Of a DNA stretch of 5,024 nt, positions 1-5,024 are shown one piece after another. The notes under the pieces are model-generated. The model had not been told where the DNA came from, did not search any database, and saw only the letters and a list, made by a program, of their open reading frames with translations. Both the position numbers and the translations under genes were made by a program. The DNA is taken from positions 1-5,024 of the forward strand of contig DAINSQ010000254.1 of assembly GCA_036741235.1 (NCBI GenBank), read 5' to 3'. Each line of letters opens with the position of its first letter. The first letter of the stretch is position 1. The DNA comes from JABWBR01 sp036741235 (GTDB taxonomy: Bacteria > Bacteroidota > Bacteroidia > Chitinophagales > Saprospiraceae).

Positions 1-6
1 GTCTTT

Positions 7-27
7 AGATACCGTTCCGCTGGAACG
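7..27 (+). repeat. REP-like palindrome, copy 1
   Basis: A perfect 6-bp inverted repeat, CGTTCC / GGAACG with loop GCT (13-27), is preceded by the head AGATAC. Head plus palindrome is a 21-nt unit that recurs at 58-78 and, inverted, at 145-165 and 489-509. The four copies share the pattern AGATRYCGTYCC followed by a short loop and the second arm. A fixed head on one side of a hairpin is how REP elements mobilised by RAYT transposases are built, and a RAYT remnant lies at 601-744. Calling it REP is inference; the repeat itself is directly visible. Confidence 0.7.
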
Positions 28-57
28 CATACGATCTTTTTATTCATTTTTCTACCA

Positions 58-78
58 AGATATCGTCCCTCTGGGACG
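58..78 (+). repeat. REP-like palindrome, copy 2
   Basis: This copy has the same orientation as copy 1, with head AGATAT and a perfect 6-bp stem CGTCCC / GGGACG around loop TCT (64-78). Both arms differ from copy 1 by one base each (T to C on the left, A to G on the right). The changes are compensatory, so pairing is kept. That suggests the folded structure, not only the sequence, has been maintained. A T-rich stretch and the string CTACC lie immediately upstream. Confidence 0.65.
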
Positions 79-144
79 CTTGCGCTCATTATTACACTGT
101 GCCAAATAGGTATTCTGCCTGGTTACAAAATCAGAATCCCGCAA

Positions 145-165
145 TGTTACAGCGGAACGGCATCT
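145..165 (-). repeat. REP-like palindrome, copy 3 (inverted, degenerate)
   Basis: Read on the minus strand this copy has head AGATGC followed by CGTTCC, loop GCT and a second arm carrying one mismatch (A at plus-strand 149) and one wobble at the end of the stem. It matches copy 4 closely (the shared plus-strand core is CAGCGGAACG followed by a base and CATCTTT), so membership of the family is clear although pairing is weakened. Confidence 0.6.
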
Positions 166-167
166 TT

Positions 168-488
168 ATAGCAACTGTGGCTCATGGAAGATCTGGAAAG
201 GTTAGACAGCACCGAGAGGTTTTAATGCTTTTTGAAAAAAGATAAATTATATCGAGGTGTAAATTTTCAACTTATCTNNNNNNNNNNAATGATCTTGCGG
301 GATATCGTGATTATGAGGTCATTATCTGTACTCTCGACTCTTAAGCGAGCTGAATTTTCCATGGTAAGACGGTTTATCTATTGTTAACGGTTTTAAGGGT
401 CTTTTCGTTCTATTCACACTAACCTCTTATCTACGAAGGTCGGGATTTATTTCGATAAAATCAAGCAACGAACACAGACACCAATTTC
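168..488. other. Intergenic stretch with no recognisable gene
   Basis: Between the two inverted REP-like copies I find no open frame of useful length, no tRNA or rRNA signature and no clear terminator. The stretch is AT-rich with several T-runs and is interrupted by the assembly gap at 278-287. It could be decayed mobile DNA between palindromes, but nothing in the sequence shows this directly. Confidence 0.5.
278..287. other. Assembly gap (10 N)
   Basis: Ten consecutive undetermined bases are a conventional scaffold-gap placeholder. The true distance is unknown, and the order of 1-277 relative to the rest depends on scaffolding. Gaps often fall where short-read assembly meets dispersed repeats, which fits the palindromes on both sides. 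Confidence 0.95.
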
Positions 489-509
489 CGTTCCAGCGGA
501 ACGACATCT
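489..509 (-). repeat. REP-like palindrome, copy 4 (inverted)
   Basis: This copy has a perfect 6-bp stem CGTTCC / GGAACG with loop AGC on the plus strand (489-503), followed by CATCTTTC. On the minus strand it reads as head AGATGT plus the same stem and loop as copy 1. It lies 91 bases upstream of the ATG of the transposase remnant at 601, the kind of flanking position REPs occupy next to RAYT genes. Confidence 0.7.
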
Positions 510-562
510 TTCATCTTCCGATGCCCTTCCTGCATGACAATGACACACAACTTGAAATATTG

Positions 563-570
563 TACATTTG
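563..570 (+). promoter_or_regulatory. Possible Bacteroidota -7 promoter element
   Basis: TACATTTG matches the Bacteroidota -7 consensus TAnnTTTG exactly and sits 30 bases upstream of the ATG at 601, a plausible leader length for the transposase remnant. No TTG is found at the expected spacing upstream for the -33 element, so this may be a chance match or a decayed promoter. Confidence 0.3.
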
Positions 571-600
571 CCATTACTATGCATCAAAAATCAATGGGAT

Positions 601-744
601 ATGGCAAATACCTATACACAACTCTACACCCATTTGGTCTTTGCCGTGCAAAACCGTCAGGCGCTCATCAAAACCGAATTCCGGGAAGAATACCGTTCCC
701 GCAATACCACCCGCTCGCGCAAAGCTGCCCCTCCACTAAAATGA
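601..744 (+). pseudogene. Truncated IS200/RAYT-type transposase, N-terminal remnant
   Basis: A 47-codon frame starts MANTYTQLYTHLVFAVQNR and continues QALIKTEFREE. This closely resembles the first 30 or so residues of IS200-like (Y1_Tnp) transposases and RAYTs of Bacteroidota, which begin with a beta-strand of the type TYTQ-hydrophobic-HxVFAVKNRxxLI. Such proteins normally run to about 150 residues or more. Here the resemblance fades near residue 31, and a basic, low-complexity tail (YRSRNTTRSRKAAPPLK) leads to a TGA at 742. The HUH motif, expected around PDHIH, and the C-terminal catalytic tyrosine are both missing, so it cannot be an active transposase. I see no 3' part of the gene downstream before the next gene at 833, so this is a deletion or recombination remnant, not a simple frameshift. 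Longer frames overlapping it at 521-739 and 534-836 have no recognisable protein character. Confidence 0.75.
687..699 (+). repeat. Partial REP-like half-site inside the transposase remnant
   Basis: AGAATACCGTTCC resembles the head and left arm of copy 1 (AGATACCGTTCC) with one extra A. The loop and right arm are absent. It falls where the transposase reading frame stops resembling its family. It may be a recombination scar or chance. Confidence 0.25.
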
Positions 745-832
745 AAAGCAAAATACACGAGCGCTGCTGCACTTATTTATCCTCTATATTCGACATCACA
801 TTCGTTATTGCCAATTTGACAAGCCAAATACA

Positions 833-2065
833 ATGAGTAAGATATTGATTGTTTTTGTCATTTTTTCCTGGGCCGCTTTTTTGCCTGCACAATCATTGGA
901 TAAAAACCAATTTAGCGTAGAAATAAACAACAGCAGAGAAGGTTATCACTTAATTGATACCCTGTTGGGAAGAAAAAAGGTCGTATTATTGGGCGAATTA
1001 GACCACGGAGACGGTTCCTCTTTCATTGTCAAAACAGATTTGATAAAATACCTTCATGAAAAACACGATTTCAATATATTGGTTTTTGAAGCATCTTTTA
1101 TCAATTGCAATTTCCTTTGGAGTACAATAGGCGACAGCACAAAGTTCAAGAATCAAATAAAAAATAATATTTATCATATTTGGAGTGAAGTTAAAGAGAC
1201 AACGGATTTATTTAATTACATTCAAGAACAGTATCAAAAAGGCGCTCCATTGAAAATAGTGGGAATCGACCCACAATTTTCAGGCAGAGATAACGCACGA
1301 GAATTTATCGATTTATTAAAAAAATCGCTTCCATCTGATATGATAGAAAGTACGCAGTTTATTGATTTTATTCATGAATTAGAAATCATGAGTACATGGA
1401 TGGCGTACCCTGAGAAAAAACAACATAAATTATCGGAAGAAGAATTTACCAGCTACTGCGACAAAATATATGAAGCGATCAGCAATAACAACAAACAGTC
1501 AACAATAAACCTGTCATTGTGGAAAATGTATTTGGATAATGTGAAAACAATGGGTAAAATAAAAAGAGAGCGAAACAGCTCTTCTTTTGAAATGAGGGAC
1601 GAACAAATGTTTAAAAACGTCAATTATTGGTTAAGCGAAAATACAAATGAAAAATTAATTATTTGGGCAGCGAATGCCCATATCATCAGGAAGGACAATA
1701 TTTTAGAAAAACAAGGTAAGCAGTTTTATCTGTTGGGGTTAAAAAAATTAGGAGATTACATGTACGAAGCCTATCCTGATTCACTGTACTCAATTGCAAT
1801 CACATCAGGCAAAGGCGCAACGCTTGACTTTTCAAATCCTGCAAAGAAAAATATTTTGAAAACCCCAAATAATAATTCAATTGAAGGTTTAATGCAAGGG
1901 AGGAAGACCTGTTTTGTTGATTTAAAATCGTTTGAAACTATATATAATCTGAATAAATACAAATCACAAATGTTCTATACAAATATTATTTGCACCGCCA
2001 AATGGAGCCGGCATTTCGACGGTTGTATTTATATACCGGAAATGTTTCCTTCTACCCCATTCTAG
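833..2065 (+). CDS. Secreted erythromycin esterase family protein
   Basis: This 410-residue protein has a Sec signal peptide (residues 1 to about 20: hydrophobic ILIVFVIFSWAAFL, then PAQS) and no lipobox cysteine. The family signatures occur in order: VVLLGELDHGDGSSF (50-64, corresponding to the GExTHG motif, with Glu55 and His58 as probable active-site residues), LVFEAS (83-88, Glu86), IVGIDPQFSG (142-151), RDEQMF (255-260, the RDxxM motif), LIIWAANAHI (275-284, His283) and the C-terminal FDG...STPF (395-410). Length is typical for the family, so the gene appears complete. Characterised members such as EreA and EreB hydrolyse the macrolide lactone ring, but many homologues lack that activity, so the substrate is not predictable here. 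The tryptophan-proximal motif reads WAANAH, not the WAHNAH type, so one conserved His is Ala280. The DNA is much richer in AT than the downstream gene. The start follows an A-rich leader (AAGCCAAATACA) with no Shine-Dalgarno sequence, usual for Bacteroidota. TTTG at 815-818 could belong to a weak -7 element. Confidence 0.88.
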   Translation: MSKILIVFVIFSWAAFLPAQSLDKNQFSVEINNSREGYHLIDTLLGRKKVVLLGELDHGDGSSFIVKTDLIKYLHEKHDFNILVFEASFINCNFLWSTIGDSTKFKNQIKNNIYHIWSEVKETTDLFNYIQEQYQKGAPLKIVGIDPQFSGRDNAREFIDLLKKSLPSDMIESTQFIDFIHELEIMSTWMAYPEKKQHKLSEEEFTSYCDKIYEAISNNNKQSTINLSLWKMYLDNVKTMGKIKRERNSSSFEMRDEQMFKNVNYWLSENTNEKLIIWAANAHIIRKDNILEKQGKQFYLLGLKKLGDYMYEAYPDSLYSIAITSGKGATLDFSNPAKKNILKTPNNNSIEGLMQGRKTCFVDLKSFETIYNLNKYKSQMFYTNIICTAKWSRHFDGCIYIPEMFPSTPF

Positions 2066-2075
2066 CAGAATCCCG

Positions 2076-2109
2076 CCGCCGGCTCAAGATTCAAATCTGG
2101 CGCCGCCGG
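2076..2109 (+). terminator. Imperfect GC-rich hairpin after the esterase gene
   Basis: An imperfect hairpin begins 11 bases after the stop codon. AGAT (2087-2090) pairs with ATCT (2095-2098) around loop TCAA. Beyond single mismatches, CGGC (2080-2083) pairs with GCCG (2102-2105), and CCG (2076-2078) pairs with CGG (2107-2109). That makes 12 pairs with three mismatches. Its position suits a transcript end, but no T-run follows, so it could equally be an mRNA-stabilising structure or a palindromic repeat. Function is inferred. Confidence 0.35.
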
Positions 2110-2165
2110 TCAAACCCGACAGACACAGCACAATCGAAAAAAACCAAGGCTAACCAGCACGAGAA

Positions 2166-2181
2166 CCTCGCGCCGGCGAGG
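2166..2181. repeat. GC-rich palindrome in the intergenic spacer
   Basis: CCTCGC (2166-2171) and GCGAGG (2176-2181) form a perfect 6-bp stem with loop GCCG. It lies in a GC-rich stretch followed by GGCGATCTATGAAAAAATAG. There is no T-run, so it is not a standard terminator. The sequence is unrelated to the AGATRY palindromes at the left of the window, so it may be a second palindromic repeat family or a leader structure for the gene at 2257. Confidence 0.45.
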
Positions 2182-2256
2182 GGCGATCTATGAAAAAATA
2201 GCAACCTTTGGTAATAAACTACCCTGTTCTGGTATGAACCATAAAAAACCCATATC

Positions 2257-4935
2257 ATGACCAGAGCACTCGTTTTGACGATAGCCGCCTTAATTAGCTT
2301 TCAATTTACCGCCCAATCACAAAACATTACTATCGATTCCAGCTTCGGGACGGCGGGCGTCGCCGCCTTCGACCTGGGTTATACTTTTCCACAGGTTAAA
2401 GCTTCCGTTGTACAACTTGACGGTAAAATACTGGCGCTTGCAGAATTGCAAAACAATACGGGTTCGCCGGCAGCCGATATAGGTTTATGCCGGTATTTGA
2501 ACAATGGCGCCCTGGATGTCGATTTTGGTGATAATGGCATCCTGACAACCAGCTGGGGCCTCAACAGTCGACCTGCCGATTTGCTGGCGCTTCCCGATGG
2601 AAAAATACTGGTTGCAGGATTTAGCATGAATGAGCTGGTCATCGCAAGGTATCACCCTAATGGCGACGTCGATCTTAGCTTTGGAACAGACGGTCAGGCA
2701 CGGTTCCCTTCAAGTAACCACACAGCGCGTCTGCACCTGACTACTGATGGGAAGATTGCGGTGGCTACTTTTTGCCTGGATTGGACCGCTTGCGCGCTGC
2801 GACTGGCCCGGCTGCTTCCCGACGGCGCCCCGGATGAAACATACGGAAATGCCGGATTTATAGATTTAAACCAGTACGATATCAGCTACATCCATGATGT
2901 TACCTGGACCGACAGTGACCAGGTAGTCATTGCCGGTCCCTACTACTGGCATCGATTCGATCAGGACGGCCAGTTCGAAAATAGCTTTGCATTCCCCGCC
3001 TTAGATATTGTGTTCTATGAAATCGAAATACAGCCGGACGGCAAAGTGGTCGCCCTGGGCCAAAATTCATCCAGGCTTGTTGCGCTGGCCCGCATGCATC
3101 CAGACGGCAGCCTCGACGAATCGTTTGGCGACGGCGGCATTGTTCAAGATGGATGGGAACTTCCTTACTTCATTACCAACAATATCCGGGGGATGCTTGT
3201 ATTGCCTAATGGAAAAATTGCGATAAGCGGACTCCTGGACCCAGATGCTTATACCTATCTGCTGCAGTTAAACCCCGATGGAAGTATCGATAATACTTTC
3301 GGTGATTGGGGCGGTACGGTGGTGCTACACGAGACCAAACCGGGCCATCTGGCAGGCGTACTGCTAACCCATAACAGTTCTTTAATAGCAATAGGCGTAA
3401 AAGTATATGGCTTGGCACTGAATAAGTATTCGTCAGATGGCCAATCCGATGCGACCTTCGGCATAGCCGGCAAGGTTTTTACCCCGATTCGGGCGCCTTT
3501 TTCTAACGACTGGATACTGGCTACCGCCGTCCAACCAGACGGCAAGATATTATTGGCGGCCCAGGCTTATTACCAATACTATGTTGACAATTTTGGCGTC
3601 ATTCAGCTGGTAACGATTTCCAAGCAGGTCATCATGCGTACCTTTGCCGATGGCAGCCTGGATACCGCTTTTGGAGAGGGCGGTATTTTCAGCGTCGCCG
3701 AGCTTCCGTTCACAATAGGCCAACTGGCCATTCAGCCCGACGGCAAAATAATTGCGATAGGCGGGAATACAGCATTGGAGTATACCGGTCTGCTTCGCCT
3801 GGATTCAACAGGCCAGGTAGACGAAACTTTTGCCCAAAACGGACTGCTGCGGCAATTTGGGTTGCGTGTAATCAATTACTATCAATGTATCGCTTTTCAG
3901 GCCGACGGTAAGATCCTCCTGGCCGGCACTACGTCCGAATTGTCAACACCTGCTTTTTTGCTGGCCCGCTTCGACGCCAATGGGCTTCCCGATACTAGTT
4001 TCGGCGTGAATAGCAGGATTTATGAATATTTTGGCAATACTACTTACGCGCAAATAAGCGCCATGCTCATCCAACCCGACGGCAAAATTCTAGTAGCCGG
4101 GTATCACGACAATAGCGGCCCTAAGCTGGTGCTGGCCAGATATCTCCCCGGCAACGGGAGTCCGGACAACACCTTTGGATCCAATGGCAAAGCCACGTAT
4201 AGCGCCACCAGTCCCAATGGTAACGGGTTATTCGTGCGTTGGCTGGCCTTGCAGCCCGATGGGAAAATTGCAGCAAGCGGCGGCAGGTTTGAGCCTATTG
4301 TGATCGTCTCCCGGTTCAACGCCAACGGTAGTCCTGACGATACTTTTGGCGACGGCGGTATATTGATCACCCCCATCGAGGCCTACGATGTCCTTGATTT
4401 CAAGCCGGCAGAAAACGGAAAGCTGGCCATAGCAACCTATCGCTATAATTCCGGCAATCAGAACTATACCCTGAGTTTTGCCCTCATCAATGCCAATGGA
4501 AGCATGGATAGCACCTTTGGCGACAACGGTGTCGAGACCATCGTATCGAATTCACCTCCCACAAGGGCTAATCTCCGGGCGGATGGTAGCATACTCCTTA
4601 GCTACATTATTAACGGCGATGCTGCGTTGGTCAAATACGCCAGTCCGATCAGCGTAGGTACTATCAAAACGCCGGCTATACTTTCCCAACTACTGGTTTA
4701 TCCCAACCCCGTTAACGATACCAGTATGATTGAGTTTGAACTCCGGGAAGCAGAAACATTATCTGTAGAGATGTACGATATGGCCGGCAAAAAGGTAGGT
4801 ATACTGGCGAGCCGGCAGCGCTTTGATGCCGGCTCGCATCAAATAGCCCTCCGCATGGGTCAATTACCCCGCGGCAGCTACGTGCTGGTGCTGAACAGCG
4901 GGAAATGGCACACGGCAGAGAGGATCGTTTATTGA
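2257..4935 (+). CDS. Delta-60 repeat (DUF5122 beta-propeller) protein with T9SS sorting domain
   Basis: This 892-residue protein has a signal peptide (residues 1 to about 21, TRALVLTIAALISF core) and then about 14 delta-60 units covering residues 24-795. Each unit combines a strand such as IQPDGKIIAIG with a turn such as GSLDxxFGDGG. PDGKI-type strands start near 54, 113, 163, 260, 317, 427, 494, 549, 607, 667 and 775; degenerate versions lie near 220 (SDQVVIAG), 371 (NSSLIAIG) and 718 (ENGKLAIAT). The D-x-x-F-G turns recur from residue 27 to residue 751. Residues 811-892 form a type A T9SS C-terminal domain: LLVYPNPVND, then EMYDMAGKKV and a LPRGSYVLVL strand pair. Such proteins cross the inner membrane by Sec, pass the outer membrane by T9SS, and lose the tail on release or surface anchoring. 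No enzymatic motif is visible; binding or adhesion is a guess. Start: only A-rich sequence precedes the ATG, with a poor -7 match (AACCTTTG, 2203-2210). A 10-bp inverted repeat lies within the gene at 4807-4837. Confidence 0.95.
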   Translation: MTRALVLTIAALISFQFTAQSQNITIDSSFGTAGVAAFDLGYTFPQVKASVVQLDGKILALAELQNNTGSPAADIGLCRYLNNGALDVDFGDNGILTTSWGLNSRPADLLALPDGKILVAGFSMNELVIARYHPNGDVDLSFGTDGQARFPSSNHTARLHLTTDGKIAVATFCLDWTACALRLARLLPDGAPDETYGNAGFIDLNQYDISYIHDVTWTDSDQVVIAGPYYWHRFDQDGQFENSFAFPALDIVFYEIEIQPDGKVVALGQNSSRLVALARMHPDGSLDESFGDGGIVQDGWELPYFITNNIRGMLVLPNGKIAISGLLDPDAYTYLLQLNPDGSIDNTFGDWGGTVVLHETKPGHLAGVLLTHNSSLIAIGVKVYGLALNKYSSDGQSDATFGIAGKVFTPIRAPFSNDWILATAVQPDGKILLAAQAYYQYYVDNFGVIQLVTISKQVIMRTFADGSLDTAFGEGGIFSVAELPFTIGQLAIQPDGKIIAIGGNTALEYTGLLRLDSTGQVDETFAQNGLLRQFGLRVINYYQCIAFQADGKILLAGTTSELSTPAFLLARFDANGLPDTSFGVNSRIYEYFGNTTYAQISAMLIQPDGKILVAGYHDNSGPKLVLARYLPGNGSPDNTFGSNGKATYSATSPNGNGLFVRWLALQPDGKIAASGGRFEPIVIVSRFNANGSPDDTFGDGGILITPIEAYDVLDFKPAENGKLAIATYRYNSGNQNYTLSFALINANGSMDSTFGDNGVETIVSNSPPTRANLRADGSILLSYIINGDAALVKYASPISVGTIKTPAILSQLLVYPNPVNDTSMIEFELREAETLSVEMYDMAGKKVGILASRQRFDAGSHQIALRMGQLPRGSYVLVLNSGKWHTAERIVY
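4807..4837. repeat. Perfect 10-bp inverted repeat inside the T9SS-domain coding region
   Basis: GCGAGCCGGC (4807-4816) and GCCGGCTCGC (4828-4837) are exact reverse complements around an 11-base loop. The structure lies in codons for the sorting domain (around ILASRQRFDAGSHQ), about 96 bases before the stop codon. In mRNA it would make a strong GC-rich hairpin. No function is established; it may be chance in GC-balanced coding DNA or a 3'-end mRNA structure. Confidence 0.6.
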
Positions 4936-4996
4936 TGTGCTGATGTGCTGATGTGCTGATGTGCTGATGTGCTGATGTGCTGATGTGCTGATTTGC
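4933..4996 (+). repeat. Octanucleotide tandem repeat, (TGATGTGC)7 plus one variant
   Basis: Seven perfect copies of TGATGTGC run from 4933 to 4988, followed by TGATTTGC (4989-4996) and then TAATTCG. The first TGA of the array is the stop codon of the delta-60 gene. Because the unit is 8 bases long and contains TGA, the array places a stop in all three plus-strand frames; the complementary strand is open in all frames through the repeats. The terminal variant shows sequence decay at the right edge. It is a low-copy array likely to vary in length by slippage. Confidence 0.97.
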
Positions 4997-5024
4997 TAAT
5001 TCGACCGAAGGCTAACGAAGTGAG

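Noticed and set aside
1..165. Possible CRISPR array from recurring palindromes
   Set aside because: The palindromic units change orientation, are unevenly spaced and vary in sequence; there are no uniform spacers and no cas genes.
325..352. Short inverted match CTCG...CGAG considered as a terminator
   Set aside because: Only four base pairs, with no T-run after it and no gene ending nearby.
521..836. Two overlapping plus-strand frames (521-739, 72 codons; 534-836, 100 codons)
   Set aside because: Neither translation has family resemblance or ordered composition, and both overlap the frame at 601-744 that does match a transposase N-terminus; the second also runs into the esterase start.
1990..2193. 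67-codon plus-strand frame across the end of the esterase gene and the spacer
   Set aside because: It overlaps the conserved C-terminus of the esterase family protein in another frame, and its spacer part is basic low-complexity sequence translated from GC-rich repeats.
2379..4376. Minus-strand frames of 70-96 codons opposite the delta-60 gene
   Set aside because: Their repeated LPSG and SPK motifs are the mirror of the DGK and FGD repeats on the plus strand, so they are shadows of the repeat gene.
833..4935. Operon joining the esterase homologue and the delta-60 gene
   Set aside because: A 191-base spacer with two hairpins separates them, their base composition differs sharply, and their predicted functions share no pathway.

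Overview
The window looks like chromosomal scaffold sequence from a Bacteroidota bacterium, perhaps from the Saprospiria, Chitinophagia or Cytophagia side of the phylum; I cannot place it more finely. The reasons are a C-terminal type IX secretion (T9SS) sorting domain with the YPNPVND motif, a delta-60 repeat protein, start codons preceded by A-rich leaders without Shine-Dalgarno sequences, and intergenic palindromes of the REP type beside a broken REP-associated tyrosine transposase (RAYT) gene. Ten N's at 278-287 mark an assembly gap, so bases 1-277 and 288-5024 may not be truly adjacent or correctly spaced.

Layout. Bases 1-832 hold no intact gene. They contain four copies of a 21-nt palindromic element (7-27 and 58-78 in one orientation, 145-165 and 489-509 in the other) and, at 601-744, the N-terminal stub of an IS200/RAYT-type transposase that has lost all its catalytic parts. 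Bases 833-2065 encode a secreted protein of the erythromycin esterase family (410 aa) in clearly AT-rich DNA. Bases 2066-2256 are a GC-rich spacer with two hairpins. Bases 2257-4935 encode an 892-aa secreted delta-60 repeat protein (about 14 repeats, predicted beta-propeller) ending in a T9SS sorting domain. An octanucleotide tandem array (4933-4996) starts exactly on its stop codon.

The two complete genes lie on the same strand but are separated by 191 bases of hairpin-rich spacer, differ strongly in base composition, and show no sign of a shared pathway. Both products should leave the cytoplasm: the esterase homologue by Sec to the periplasm or beyond, the delta-60 protein by Sec and then T9SS to the cell surface or medium. 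I see no defence system, CRISPR array, RNA gene or complete mobile element. The most informative signals are the REP-like family with a conserved asymmetric head beside a decayed RAYT gene, the compositional mismatch of the esterase gene, the 14-repeat architecture, and the stop-codon-anchored 8-mer array. I do not see convincing evidence of a new multi-gene system.
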